The notes under the pieces: model-generated
What the model was told of the DNA's origin: nothing
Database searches by the model: none
The model's input: the letters and a program-made list of their open reading frames with translations, nothing else
Part shown: positions 16,632-24,944 of the stretch, piece by piece
How the letters are laid out: every line of letters begins with the position of its first letter
Position numbering within the stretch: the stretch's first letter is position 1
Position numbers and translations under genes: made by a program
From: Candidatus Endomicrobium embiratermitis
Lineage (GTDB): Bacteria > Elusimicrobiota > Endomicrobiia > Endomicrobiales > Endomicrobiaceae
Length of the DNA: 64,000 nt
Reading direction: 5' to 3'
Assembly (NCBI GenBank): GCA_009781315.1
Contig: WQYI01000005.1
Coordinates: 37,863-101,862 of the forward strand

Positions 16632-16966
16632 TTTGACGCTCCGGCATTTTTTAAATATTTTTCTATTATTTGAGACGCCTTCGCCTCGTCGACTTGAATA
16701 TACTTTTCCGTTTCTTTTTCCGTAACCACTTCAACCGTAGGCTCAAGATTGCACCTGCCCGCGCATCCTTTTTTGCTTAAATAAAAATCTGCGGTTCCGT
16801 CTTTTAAAAGTTTTTCAAAAATTTCCATAACTTTATGCGCGCCCGCCGCGTTTTCGCATGTCGCCGAACCCACGTAAATTTTTACGGGTTTAAAAAAACC
16901 GCTTTTTTCAAGTTCTTGTTTTGATTTTTCTTTTATTGACTGCAGCGCTTCTTTTGGAGAAGACAT
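16628..16966 (-). CDS. small thioredoxin-like [2Fe-2S] ferredoxin subunit (HndB-like)
   Basis: First gene of the hydrogenase operon, 112 residues. The fold is a thioredoxin-like ferredoxin: [21 protein letters not shown] and [18 protein letters not shown]. The four cysteine positions of NuoE are only partly conserved: one in the first pair (C53) and two in the second. This is typical of the HndB subunit of Desulfovibrio-type tetrameric hydrogenases, where the cluster may be altered or absent. GGAGGA lies directly before the ATG. The promoter at 17013-17042 reads into this gene. Confidence 0.87.
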   Translation of the reverse strand: MSSPKEALQSIKEKSKQELEKSGFFKPVKIYVGSATCENAAGAHKVMEIFEKLLKDGTADFYLSKKGCAGRCNLEPTVEVVTEKETEKYIQVDEAKASQIIEKYLKNAGASK

Positions 16967-17012
16967 TTTTCCTCCGCTAAATATGTTTGATTTTTATTGA
17001 TTTGTAGGGGTA

Positions 17013-17042
17013 AATATAACATTTAAAGAGGTTTTTTGTCAA
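17013..17042 (-). promoter_or_regulatory. promoter of the hydrogenase operon
   Basis: On the minus strand TTGACA (17042-17037), an 18-bp spacer and TATATT (17018-17013). The 5' leader is about 40 bases and includes GGAGGA. The -35 box overlaps the end of the neighbouring hairpin element, whose terminal GCCGTT runs into TTGACA. Confidence 0.65.
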
Positions 17043-17172
17043 CGGCAGAGTGGAAAGTGAGAAGTGAAAAGTGAAAATTCAGAATTTTGTCAAATCCGAA
17101 ATGAAATTAACAGGTTTTCGCAAAGCGAAAACACACCATTTCCACTTTCAACTTTACACTTTTCACTTTTTT
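17041..17172. repeat. intergenic hairpin element, GAAAAGTG-type arms
   Basis: Left arm gtggaaagtgagaagtgaaa and right arm ttccactttcaactttacac are complementary and built from a 7-mer like aaaagtg. The large loop carries its own small hairpin gttttcgcaaagcgaaaac (17114-17132). It starts at the hydrogenase -35 box and ends 2 bp past the autotransporter stop codon. Confidence 0.8.
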
Positions 17173-17177
17173 GTTTA

Positions 17178-20100
17178 TTATCTGTCGTAAAAGCCTATAA
17201 TTTCCGTAGAAAATTTATAGTTTAAGCCGATATTGCCGTAATAACCCGTCTGGGTTCCGGATAACGAGCAGCTGGCATTGGCATAAGCGCTGAAACTTGA
17301 CGATATATCATATAAAGCTCCGACGCCCATTGCAAAATTCATCACGTCGTTCGTAATGCCTTTTATTTCAATTTCGTGATCTGCGTATTTAAATTTTCCG
17401 TCAAACTCTCCGGTTCTTCCCAGTAAAAGCAAATCCATCTTGACTTCGCCGTACCATTTCAGCCTCATCTGCGTTCCGTTGTTAATCTGTAACCCCAAAC
17501 CGGTATTGAACCTGTTATACGAACCGGCATACACGGTCAAGTCCGCGGCGCTGGTGGAAAAATTTACTCCGGTCTCGCTAAACTCGTTTGTCGCGACAAA
17601 CGAATAATCAAACCCGGCAAAAGGCTTGAAATAAATATTATTTTTATAGTAGTAGTCGTATCCCCCTTCGGCCGAAACATTTAAGCTGTATCCGACAAAA
17701 GAAGCCTTTGTGGTTCTGTTGAGGTATCTGATTTCTCTTGAAGACGCGTAATTCTGTCTGCCACCCACAACCATAAATTTTGCTTCGAAATTATTTTCAA
17801 AAAAATACGCGCCGTACCCGCCGATGCTGTATCCGTCGATGTCTATATTGTCGTTATTCTGTTTGGCGTTAGTTCCGACATATCCGGCGCTGACTCCGAA
17901 TATGTATCTTTCGTCTCTTAAAGTGTCAAATCCCGCCAGCAGTCCGCTGTTTGAGGCTTTAAAATCTCCGGGAGAATCTTTGTCGCCATTGTATAAATTC
18001 AACGAGCCGTACCCTTGAATCCAGACATTTCGTTTAATCATGCTGTCATCGGCGATGAAATAACTTTTTTTAAGCCTCGATAAAATGTTGTTTTTGGAAG
18101 CGTTTAAAGCCGGAAGCGTAACGGCGTTCGCGTATATATGACCTGAAATATCGTTTAAAGCGTCTTTCTTTGCTGCGTCGTTTGGTAAAGCGTCAATGGT
18201 ATCTATAATATAAAACAGATCGTCAATAGCGTTTCCGTAATCATCATCCAACGCTAACGCTACTTGAAGCTGGTTGCCGGTAAGCCCTTTAATAGCATTT
18301 AACTGATTTATAAAAACGCTTAAATTGACATTGTTCCAGCTGCTTGGAGAATTCGAACCGCCTTGATAAGCAATACCGGCGCTGACTCTTCTCATATCGT
18401 TACCCTGCGAGTTTGTTTTATTTACGGATATGGCGCCCGAACCGTTTGTACTTGTAATAATCGTATAAGTTCTTGTGGAAGAATATATACCCATTACTCC
18501 GACTTTAATTGTCGTCCCCTGCATATTGGCGGAATACGCGTCAATTAAATCCGAAGAGCTGGAATCCGAATCAAAATCATAATAAATAAGAGCCGACGAA
18601 GTTATATTGGAAGATATTATTAGTTCGTTTTTAATAACATTATTTCTTAAATCTATAATAGTTCCGGCGGAAAAAACAGCGTTTACGGCTGTAAAAGTCG
18701 ATGTATCGCCAAATGTAACCGTTCCGCCGTTGACGTAAAACGTCTGAAGGCTGAAACTTCCGTTTAACGCAAGAGTCCCAGAACCTGTCTTAACTACAAA
18801 ATTATTATTTCCGCCGGTTGTAATTCCGCCGTTAAGAGTTATGCTTCTGCCTGAAGCCGCGTTAAAAGTAATGGTGCTGTTTCCCGCCATATAAATGTCG
18901 TTTCTTGTCCCGCTGTTAAAATTGTTGTCTTGGACATACATCATATTATCTTTGAAAACGACGTCTCTTGTAATTGCAGAAACCGAAGAAGCGGTGCTGT
19001 TTGCAATGTAAAACGCGCCGCCGCTTGAATAAGCGGTATTATATGCGAATTCTCCGCCGTCCCTGACTATAACGCCGCTTGAAACCAAAAATCCGCCGTA
19101 GCCTTTTTCAGCTTTATTGCCGACAGCGGTAACGTAACCGTCAAACTGTACGTATGAATTTGAAAACAAAGCACCGCCATTGCCCGACTTTGCCGTATTA
19201 TAAGAAATAGCAGCGGTTGAAGATATGTTGGAAAAAGTAATTTTATTTTGCGCCCAAACCGCGCCGCCGTCGCTTGCGGGTCCGCTTGTTTGCGTAGAGT
19301 TGTTAGTGATAACGGCCGACCCTGCAAAAGTTACGGAAGCCTGAGAATATATCGCGCCGCCGTTGCCCGTAGCTGAATTTTTTGTAATCTCTATAGTCGC
19401 CGAAGAAGATGAAAAAATAACATTGCCTCTGGCGTATATGGCGCCGCCGTCGCGCACTGTGTTGGTGCTTGAACCCGCGGTAGTGCTATTTGATTCTATT
19501 TTTGCGCCGCCGTTAAAAGTTATCGAGCTGCCCGAATATAAAGCTCCTCCGAAAACTTGACCGCTATTGGCGGTTATATTAATAACGGCTTCGTTTGAAC
19601 CGAACAAAATATAATCGCTCGCATAAAAAGCTCCGCCATATGTGCCGGTACTATCCGTTATAACGCGGTTAGCGTTTATATCGGCTTTTCCGTTTATTGC
19701 TATATAGCCGTTTCCGGTATAAAAAGCCCCGCCGCCGTAGGATGCGGTGCTTGAATTTATTTCAATGTAACTTCCTGCCAAAGAAACTATATTTCCGCCG
19801 CTAAAAACCGCTCCGCCCAGACCGGTTATCGCCCTGTTATAATTGAAAATTATATGACCGTCTAATGTGAGCGTTCCGTATGCCAAATACACCGCTCCGC
19901 CCGACGTGTTGGACTGATTCAGACTAAAAATCGCATTATTGCCGCTTATTGTAAAATTAGTGGCATTTATGTATATCGCTCCGCCTCCGCCTCCGCCGGT
20001 ATCGCCGTCATATCTGCCGCCATAAAAAGTTATGCTGCTCGCATTAACGGAAGAATTATTCGAATTGAAAGATAAAAATCTGTGAGTTCCGCTTGAATAC

Positions 20101-20327
20101 AAAGTACGCATGGAATCGTCATTTGATTTAAGAGTAAGATTGCCGGATGATACTGTTTTCTCAGTCGAAATAGAAATCGTATAACCGCCGTGAAATACTC
20201 CCGTGGAAAAACTTGCCGTCCAACTGGAGTTTACGACATTCTGATTTATAAAATCTATTTGCTGGCAATATGCGGCAATAGGCATAAAAATAAAAAATGC
20301 GAAAATAAATAATTTTATTCTTTTCAT
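17178..20327 (-). CDS. Pmp-like autotransporter adhesin
   Basis: A 1049-residue outer-membrane protein. Signal peptide: MKRIKLFIFAFFIFMPIAAYC. Residues about 80-460 form a right-handed beta-helix with repeated GGA(I/V/L/F)(Y/F) motifs (GGGAIYIN, GGAVYLAYG, GGALYSGS, GGAIYARG, GGAVWAQN and others, about a dozen copies), each followed by an I-T-F-G strand. This GGAI pattern is that of chlamydial polymorphic membrane proteins. Residues 500-600 continue with autotransporter passenger strands (NGGITTGGNNNFVVKTGSGTL). From about 765 an autotransporter barrel follows (NVWIQGYGSLNLYNGD, GLLAGFDTLRDERYIFGVSAGYVG). The last strand LNYKF is followed by about 10 extra residues, unusual for a terminal barrel strand. 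Start: the ATG at 20325-20327 with AGGGAAA before it, not the in-frame ATG nine codons upstream. Confidence 0.88.
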   Translation of the reverse strand: MKRIKLFIFAFFIFMPIAAYCQQIDFINQNVVNSSWTASFSTGVFHGGYTISISTEKTVSSGNLTLKSNDDSMRTLYSSGTHRFLSFNSNNSSVNASSITFYGGRYDGDTGGGGGGAIYINATNFTISGNNAIFSLNQSNTSGGAVYLAYGTLTLDGHIIFNYNRAITGLGGAVFSGGNIVSLAGSYIEINSSTASYGGGAFYTGNGYIAINGKADINANRVITDSTGTYGGAFYASDYILFGSNEAVINITANSGQVFGGALYSGSSITFNGGAKIESNSTTAGSSTNTVRDGGAIYARGNVIFSSSSATIEITKNSATGNGGAIYSQASVTFAGSAVITNNSTQTSGPASDGGAVWAQNKITFSNISSTAAISYNTAKSGNGGALFSNSYVQFDGYVTAVGNKAEKGYGGFLVSSGVIVRDGGEFAYNTAYSSGGAFYIANSTASSVSAITRDVVFKDNMMYVQDNNFNSGTRNDIYMAGNSTITFNAASGRSITLNGGITTGGNNNFVVKTGSGTLALNGSFSLQTFYVNGGTVTFGDTSTFTAVNAVFSAGTIIDLRNNVIKNELIISSNITSSALIYYDFDSDSSSSDLIDAYSANMQGTTIKVGVMGIYSSTRTYTIITSTNGSGAISVNKTNSQGNDMRRVSAGIAYQGGSNSPSSWNNVNLSVFINQLNAIKGLTGNQLQVALALDDDYGNAIDDLFYIIDTIDALPNDAAKKDALNDISGHIYANAVTLPALNASKNNILSRLKKSYFIADDSMIKRNVWIQGYGSLNLYNGDKDSPGDFKASNSGLLAGFDTLRDERYIFGVSAGYVGTNAKQNNDNIDIDGYSIGGYGAYFFENNFEAKFMVVGGRQNYASSREIRYLNRTTKASFVGYSLNVSAEGGYDYYYKNNIYFKPFAGFDYSFVATNEFSETGVNFSTSAADLTVYAGSYNRFNTGLGLQINNGTQMRLKWYGEVKMDLLLLGRTGEFDGKFKYADHEIEIKGITNDVMNFAMGVGALYDISSSFSAYANASCSLSGTQTGYYGNIGLNYKFSTEIIGFYDR

Positions 20328-20348
20328 ATTTTCCCTATATGTCCCCTT

Positions 20349-20413
20349 CGTCATTCGTAATTGTTGTTTTGTCGTTATAGTAGTTGATTCGTCATTCGTA
20401 ATTTGTAATTGCC
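20349..20413. repeat. intergenic hairpin-family element, short form with direct repeats
   Basis: It contains two direct copies of cgtcattcgtaattg (20348-20363 and 20390-20404) around ttgtcgttatagtagttg, and ends with gccgtta overlapping the smpB stop codon. The arms are more direct than inverted, so it is a divergent member. Confidence 0.55.
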
Positions 20414-20414
20414 G

Positions 20415-20867
20415 TTATTTCATTTCCCTCGCCGTTTCCCTGGCAATATCTTTTCTTTTAAGAGTTTCTTTTTTATCGTAAGTTTTCTTGCCCTTGGCAA
20501 GACCTATAAGCAGTTTAAGTCTGCCTTCAGGCGAAACGTAAACTTCAAGAGGAATAACGGTAAGAGCTTTTTCTTTTACTTTGGAACAGAATCTGTTTAT
20601 TTCGGTTTTATGCATCAGCAGTTTTCTTTTTCTTTTGGAATCATAATCAAAAACGTGCGTTGATATCTGCTCATAAGGGGCAATATACATATTTTCCACA
20701 AAAGCTTCCCCGTTTGAAAAACGCACCAGACTGTCGATAAGGCTTATGTTTGAACGTCTTGCCGATTTAACTTCATACCCGGACAAAACTATGCCGGTTT
20801 CGATCTTTTCAAGGATTTCGTAGTCGTGAAAAGCTTTTCTGTTCGTTGAAAGTATTTTTTTTCCCAT
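20415..20867 (-). CDS. smpB: SsrA (tmRNA)-binding protein
   Basis: Trans-translation factor that binds tmRNA and delivers it to stalled ribosomes; 150 residues, the normal size. The start is KILSTNRKAFHDYEILEKIETGI with the diagnostic LSGYEVKSARR and later ISTHVFDYDSKRKRKLLMHK and VIPLEVYVSPEGRLKLLIGLAKGKK. The C-terminal tail RKDIARETAREMK is the basic segment that enters the mRNA channel. Its start overlaps the stop of the upstream kinase gene (TAATG). The tmRNA gene itself was not seen in this window. Confidence 0.97.
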   Translation of the reverse strand: MGKKILSTNRKAFHDYEILEKIETGIVLSGYEVKSARRSNISLIDSLVRFSNGEAFVENMYIAPYEQISTHVFDYDSKRKRKLLMHKTEINRFCSKVKEKALTVIPLEVYVSPEGRLKLLIGLAKGKKTYDKKETLKRKDIARETAREMK

Positions 20868-21772
20868 TATCGGGCCAGAGGCAGAATTATGGTAACTTTT
20901 ACGCCTTTATCGGGACAATTTTCAGCTTTGATAGCACCGTCGGACATATTTATTATCTGTTTTGAAACGGCAAGAGACATTCCCATGGCTTTTGTGGTTT
21001 TAGTCGTAAACATCGGGTCAAAACATTTATCAAGCGTTTCGGCGTCCATTCCTTTTCCCGTATCAGTTATTTCTATAACAACAGCGCCGCCTTCCGCTTC
21101 GGACATATTTACCGAAATCGCTCCGCCTTCGGGAGCCATGGCGTCTTTTGAATTTTTTATCAAGCTGGATATAACCTGCTTAAATCTTTCCGGGTCCACG
21201 TTGGCTTTGTAATTTGCAAGATTTAAATTGAAGTTTATTTTGTCGTCTTTCTCTTTTTCAACAACCTCGTTTATTAAAACGTCCAAATCGCTTACAGCGG
21301 GATTAAGCTGCTTTATTCTCGTCATATCTAGAAATTCGACTATAATTTTATTCATCCTGTCGACTTCCGACGAAAACATTTTCAGCATTTTATTAGGCAC
21401 TTCGCCGTCAAGCTTAACCGAATTGGTAAAATAATAAGATATATTTTTTAAGCTTGCCAGAGGATTTTTTAAATCATGTGAAACTATGGAAGCAAATTTG
21501 CCTAAATTTTTCATTTTCTCGGCGTTTAATTCGTCTTGAGGCAGTTTGGGCGACGCGTTTTGAATAAACTGAGGAAGACATATCCCGTGTTTTTTTCCGT
21601 CTTCTTTGCTTTTAGCGCAAAGAAACATTAAAATTAAAACGATTAAAGCAAATAAAAATGACGAGAAACCGAACAATTGCTGCAGCATATTCGTAAATAG
21701 CGTCGACATAATAGAAAAGACGCATACAAAAACCAGCAAAAATTTTATCAAGACACGACTTTTTTTCTGCAT
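20867..21772 (-). CDS. membrane-anchored sensor histidine kinase
   Basis: A 301-residue kinase. Two transmembrane helices at residues 8-50 (LLVFVCVFSIMSTLF, FSSFLFALIVLILMFLC) are followed directly by the dimerisation and phosphoacceptor domain: FASIVSHDLKNPLASLKNISYYF with the phosphorylated histidine in SHDLKNP. The ATP-binding domain shows the N box (SSLIKNSKDAM), the G1 box (ITDTGKGMD) and the G2 region (TKTTKAMGMSLAVSKQI). There is no separate sensor domain. It lies 1 bp downstream of the triple-receiver regulator, and its phosphoacceptor region closely resembles that of the larger kinase at 22807, suggesting duplication. Confidence 0.92.
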   Translation of the reverse strand: MQKKSRVLIKFLLVFVCVFSIMSTLFTNMLQQLFGFSSFLFALIVLILMFLCAKSKEDGKKHGICLPQFIQNASPKLPQDELNAEKMKNLGKFASIVSHDLKNPLASLKNISYYFTNSVKLDGEVPNKMLKMFSSEVDRMNKIIVEFLDMTRIKQLNPAVSDLDVLINEVVEKEKDDKINFNLNLANYKANVDPERFKQVISSLIKNSKDAMAPEGGAISVNMSEAEGGAVVIEITDTGKGMDAETLDKCFDPMFTTKTTKAMGMSLAVSKQIINMSDGAIKAENCPDKGVKVTIILPLAR

Positions 21773-21773
21773 T

Positions 21774-22802
21774 TTATTCCTCCATTATTTTAAAAAGTTC
21801 GGAAGTTTCAAATGATTTTTGCAAAAACTTTATTTTTTTATCGTTTAAAGCGCTTGCCAGCGGGTTTTCATAATCGACAATAATTATCAATTTCCCCGTT
21901 ATATCTCCGGCCTCGGCTCTTTTGCGTAAACTTTCAAATTCGGAGTTCACGCCGGTTTCGGAAATAACGACGTCAAAAATATTCAAATCCGTATATTTTA
22001 AAAAATTGTCCATTGACGAAAAATACATTACGTCGTAACCTTTCGCGATAATAGAAAGCTTTAAATTATTCGAACTGAGCGTATCAGGGCTTACGATAGC
22101 AACCTTTCCTTTCCCGGTTGGTTTTAAAAACCCCGCTATGACGTTTTTTGTAACCGGCTTGTTTATGAACTTTGCGCCTTTAATTTGCAGCCCGTGGTTT
22201 CCTATAATCACAATATTGGCGTCGCCTGCGGCAGTTTTTATCTTTTCTGCGAATCCCGGATAATCGCTTGGAAAATCGTCTATGAAAATTTGCACGGGCC
22301 GCCTTCTTTCAATAAACCTTAACGCTTTATCGGCATTCGCTTCGTTGATGGCTATAAAACCGGACTGCCTTAGATTTGACATTAAAAAACTTATTGTTTC
22401 ACTGTCGGAACTTATTATAAGGGCGGCAGGTTTTGCGCTTATTTCTTTTACCGTATCTAAAATATCGTCTATTTCAAAAGGTTTGCTTATACAGGCAAAA
22501 GCCCCTTCTTTTATGGATTCTCTTACTAAATCGTTCATGGCATAAGCCGTCATCATAACGACAATTATGCAGGTATCTATTTTTTTTATTTCCTTAAATG
22601 TCTCGACGCCGTTCATTTCTGGCATCCTTATGTCAAAAAACGCGATATCAAAATCGCTGTTTTTGACCAAGCTCAAAGCTTTAATTCCGTTTTCGGCGGT
22701 TTTAACGGTATGACCTTCAATCTCGAGAATGCTTGCAAGCGAAAATCTTAAGCCTTCTTCGTCGTCAGCTATAAGAATGTTCAGTTTTTTTTCTTGTTCC
22801 AT
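21774..22802 (-). CDS. response regulator with one intact and two degenerate receiver domains
   Basis: A 342-residue protein with no DNA-binding or enzymatic output domain. Residues 1-120 are an intact receiver: acid pair D13/D14, phosphorylation site D57 in FFDIRMPEMNG, T85 and K107 (ISKPFEI). Residues 126-228 look like a second receiver (ALIISSDSETISFLMSNLRQ, IFIDD, and INKPVTK with a lysine at 215). Residues 233-340 resemble a third (VAIVSPDTLSSNNLKLSIIA, DVVISETG, and LQKSFETSELFKIM) that has lost the usual acids. It sits between two histidine kinase genes (gaps of 1 and 4 bp), so it probably relays phosphate or acts by protein contact. Confidence 0.85.
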   Translation of the reverse strand: MEQEKKLNILIADDEEGLRFSLASILEIEGHTVKTAENGIKALSLVKNSDFDIAFFDIRMPEMNGVETFKEIKKIDTCIIVVMMTAYAMNDLVRESIKEGAFACISKPFEIDDILDTVKEISAKPAALIISSDSETISFLMSNLRQSGFIAINEANADKALRFIERRRPVQIFIDDFPSDYPGFAEKIKTAAGDANIVIIGNHGLQIKGAKFINKPVTKNVIAGFLKPTGKGKVAIVSPDTLSSNNLKLSIIAKGYDVMYFSSMDNFLKYTDLNIFDVVISETGVNSEFESLRKRAEAGDITGKLIIIVDYENPLASALNDKKIKFLQKSFETSELFKIMEE

Positions 22803-22806
22803 AAAT

Positions 22807-24399
22807 TTATTCCATAGGAAGAGTTATAGCAAACTCAGTTCCTTTTCCTTCGACGCTTTTCGCGCTTATAGTGCCGAAATGAGCGTCAACTATTTCTTTT
22901 ACGATTGAAAGTCCCAAGCCTATGCCTTTAAGTTTTGTCGTAAACAAAGGGTCAAAAATATGAAGTAAAGTATTTTTGTCCATGCCCGACCCGTTGTCAA
23001 TAATTTTTATTTCGGCATAATTTCCGATACGCTCGGACGATATTTTTATTAATCCTCCGCCCGACATAGCGTCCCTGGCGTTTGAAATAATGTTAATTAA
23101 AACCTGCATCATTTTATCAGGGTCTATAACCACGTTGAAATGTCCGACATCCTTTTCAATTTTAATATTGTCCGGCATCGTAACGTTTAAAATCGCCTTA
23201 TCTATAAAATCGTCTATCATAATGCTTATTTTATTGAGTTTTTTCGCTCTTGAAAAATCAAGCAAATCCGTGATTATTTTATTAGATCTGGCAACGTCGG
23301 CAGAAAGCATATCAAGCATTTTTTTTGCTTTTTCATCCTGGAAATTACCGGTTTTTGAAAGGTAATAAGATATATTTTTTAAACTCGCCAGAGGATTCCT
23401 GAGTTCGTGGGCTACGGAAGCGGCAAGGCGTCCTATAGTCGCGAATTTTTCCGATTTTAGCAATTCTTCCTGCATATTTTGCATTTTTACAAGCGTTTCT
23501 TCCAGTTCCCTGCTTCGCTGTTCAAGCATAACTTTCAAACGCATTAAGTCTTGTTTTTCTCTGTTAAGCTCGTCAACGTAACCTTTTATATCCTGCGCCA
23601 TCGAGTTAAAAGACTGGGCCAAATCGCTCAGTTCGTCGTTTGAAATCAGGGGTACCCTGTAAGACAAATCGCCGGATGAAAGTTTTTTAGTCCCGATGAC
23701 AAGTTCTTTTATGGGACCAATCAGTATTTTGATAAGCAAAAAAGAAATTATTGAGCTTCCGAGTACTACTATTACGGTAAGCAAACCCACGCTTTTTGAT
23801 AAGCTGTCAAGCTGTTTATTAAGTATCTCTATCGTAACGCCGACCCGCACTATTCCTATGACATATCCCCTGTTTTCGTTTCCCATATTGTCATTTGCAA
23901 GAGAAACTCCGGCTATTTTGGGAGATTGGTCGTAAGTGACAATCGGAACAAACACCTCAAATACTTTCCCGACATTCTTTAGTTTAAAATATCTGCTTTT
24001 CTCTTTTTCCCAGAAAAGCATAGGATCCGCTTCATCGGGCTTAGTGCTGGACAAAAACTCTCTAATTTCCGTACCGATGGAAGTTTGAGTGACTGACTTG
24101 GCAAGCACAACTGCGTCCCTATCGTATATTACTGCGTAAATTATCTCTCCTTCTTTATCAATCAAAGCATTCGCGGTTAAAATCTTTAACTTTTCTTCTT
24201 GTCCGGTTGAAATACTAAACTCGCTGGAATTGGCTATTATTTCGGCTATATCCCTGGTTTTTTTTTCAAGATTATTTTTAAGTATATTTCTTTGAGTATA
24301 TATAAAAAATGCGGTAAGTATCAAAGCTGTGGAAAGAACTATGCCTATAATCATAGTTAGCAGTTTTACTTTTAAACTTATGCGCAGCCCTGTTTTCAT
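22807..24399 (-). CDS. sensor histidine kinase with periplasmic sensor and HAMP domain
   Basis: A 530-residue inner-membrane kinase. TM1 is at 12-32. A periplasmic domain (about 35-195) contains DKEGEIIYAVIYDRDAV and YVIGIVRVGVTIE, a double-Cache or PAS-like sensor pattern. TM2 is at about 203-225, and HAMP at 226-278 (GPIKELVIGTKKLSSGDLSYRVP). A coiled coil (280-325) leads to HisKA with ASVAHELRNPLASLKN. The ATP-binding domain has SNARDAM (N box), IIDNGSGMD (G1) and KGIGLGLSIVKEI (G2). It is the first gene of the kinase-regulator-kinase-smpB operon. Its ribosome-binding site is TTGAGG. Confidence 0.92.
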   Translation of the reverse strand: MKTGLRISLKVKLLTMIIGIVLSTALILTAFFIYTQRNILKNNLEKKTRDIAEIIANSSEFSISTGQEEKLKILTANALIDKEGEIIYAVIYDRDAVVLAKSVTQTSIGTEIREFLSSTKPDEADPMLFWEKEKSRYFKLKNVGKVFEVFVPIVTYDQSPKIAGVSLANDNMGNENRGYVIGIVRVGVTIEILNKQLDSLSKSVGLLTVIVVLGSSIISFLLIKILIGPIKELVIGTKKLSSGDLSYRVPLISNDELSDLAQSFNSMAQDIKGYVDELNREKQDLMRLKVMLEQRSRELEETLVKMQNMQEELLKSEKFATIGRLAASVAHELRNPLASLKNISYYLSKTGNFQDEKAKKMLDMLSADVARSNKIITDLLDFSRAKKLNKISIMIDDFIDKAILNVTMPDNIKIEKDVGHFNVVIDPDKMMQVLINIISNARDAMSGGGLIKISSERIGNYAEIKIIDNGSGMDKNTLLHIFDPLFTTKLKGIGLGLSIVKEIVDAHFGTISAKSVEGKGTEFAITLPME

Positions 24400-24427
24400 T
24401 TATAAACACCTCAAGTTATTTCTATAA

Positions 24428-24456
24428 ATGATAATAAAAAATGATTATAAAATCAA
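24428..24456 (-). promoter_or_regulatory. promoter of the kinase-regulator operon
   Basis: On the minus strand TTGATT (24456-24451), a 17-bp spacer and TATCAT (24433-24428), with about 20 bases of leader before the ATG at 24399. Confidence 0.5.
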
Positions 24457-24537
24457 TCAGTCTTCGTCCGGCAAGCTGCAAAATAGCAGGATTAAAATTA
24501 AGAAGCTTTTAAGAAAGGATAAAAAGATAAACTGAAA

Positions 24538-24745
24538 GCCGACGATAGGGTTTGAACCTACGACCTGCGGTTTACAAAACCTTGTCTATTTCGGTAGAGC
24601 TGCTTTGCGGTAAACTTGTTGAATTTTTGCTTTGGCTGTCAGCCGACGATAGGGTTTGAACCTACGACCTGCGGTTTACAAAACCTTGTCTATTTCGGTA
24701 GAGCTGCTTTGCGGTAAACTTGTTGAATTTTTGCTTTGGCTGTCA
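24538..24745. repeat. two identical tandem 104-bp units containing the 3' half of tRNA-Thr
   Basis: Units at 24538-24641 and 24642-24745 appear identical. Each starts with 44 bp that match the 3' half of the adjacent tRNA-Thr gene (anticodon loop to the 3' end) with one mismatch in the T loop. Each then has about 60 bp unrelated to the tRNA in direct orientation, but containing ggtagagctgc, which resembles the D-arm region in inverted orientation. The 5' half of the tRNA is missing, so these units cannot form a tRNA. Confidence 0.9.
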
Positions 24746-24817
24746 GCCGACGATAGGATTTGAACCTACGACCTGCGGTTTACAAAACCGCTGCTCTACC
24801 AGCTGAGCTACGTCGGC
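24745..24817 (-). tRNA. tRNA-Thr (anticodon TGT)
   Basis: The minus strand reads GCCGACGTAGCTCAGCTGGT at the 5' end and pairs GCCGACG with CGTCGGC as acceptor stem. The anticodon loop is TTTGTAA, giving TGT, which reads ACA and related Thr codons. The T arm GTAGG-TTCAAAT-CCTAT is intact. The discriminator base is T, and CCA is not encoded. It is followed by two tandem copies of its own 3' half. Confidence 0.95.
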
Positions 24818-24861
24818 GTGTGCGTTATAATATAAAAAAAACGGATTAAAGTCAATTTTTA

Positions 24862-24944
24862 ACGACAATTAACAATTTTCAAATAACAAATAACAATTAT
24901 GTTTGAATGTATGCGCCGTTAATTGTAATTTGCAGTTTCATTTC
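24862..24944. repeat. intergenic hairpin element, AATTAACAAT-type arms
   Basis: The left part cgacaattaacaattttcaa continues with caaataacaaataacaatta; the right part gccgttaattgtaatttg is complementary to it. It lies between tRNA-Thr and the M23 gene and ends at the -35 box. Confidence 0.65.

Noticed and set aside
20415..20867. tmRNA gene next to smpB
   Set aside because: No alanine-tRNA-like ends or tag-peptide frame were found in the neighbouring intergenic sequence.
24538..24817. Regular repeats of about 44 bp with 60-bp spacers, CRISPR-like
   Set aside because: Spacers are identical, the repeat is a tRNA 3' half, and no cas genes are nearby.
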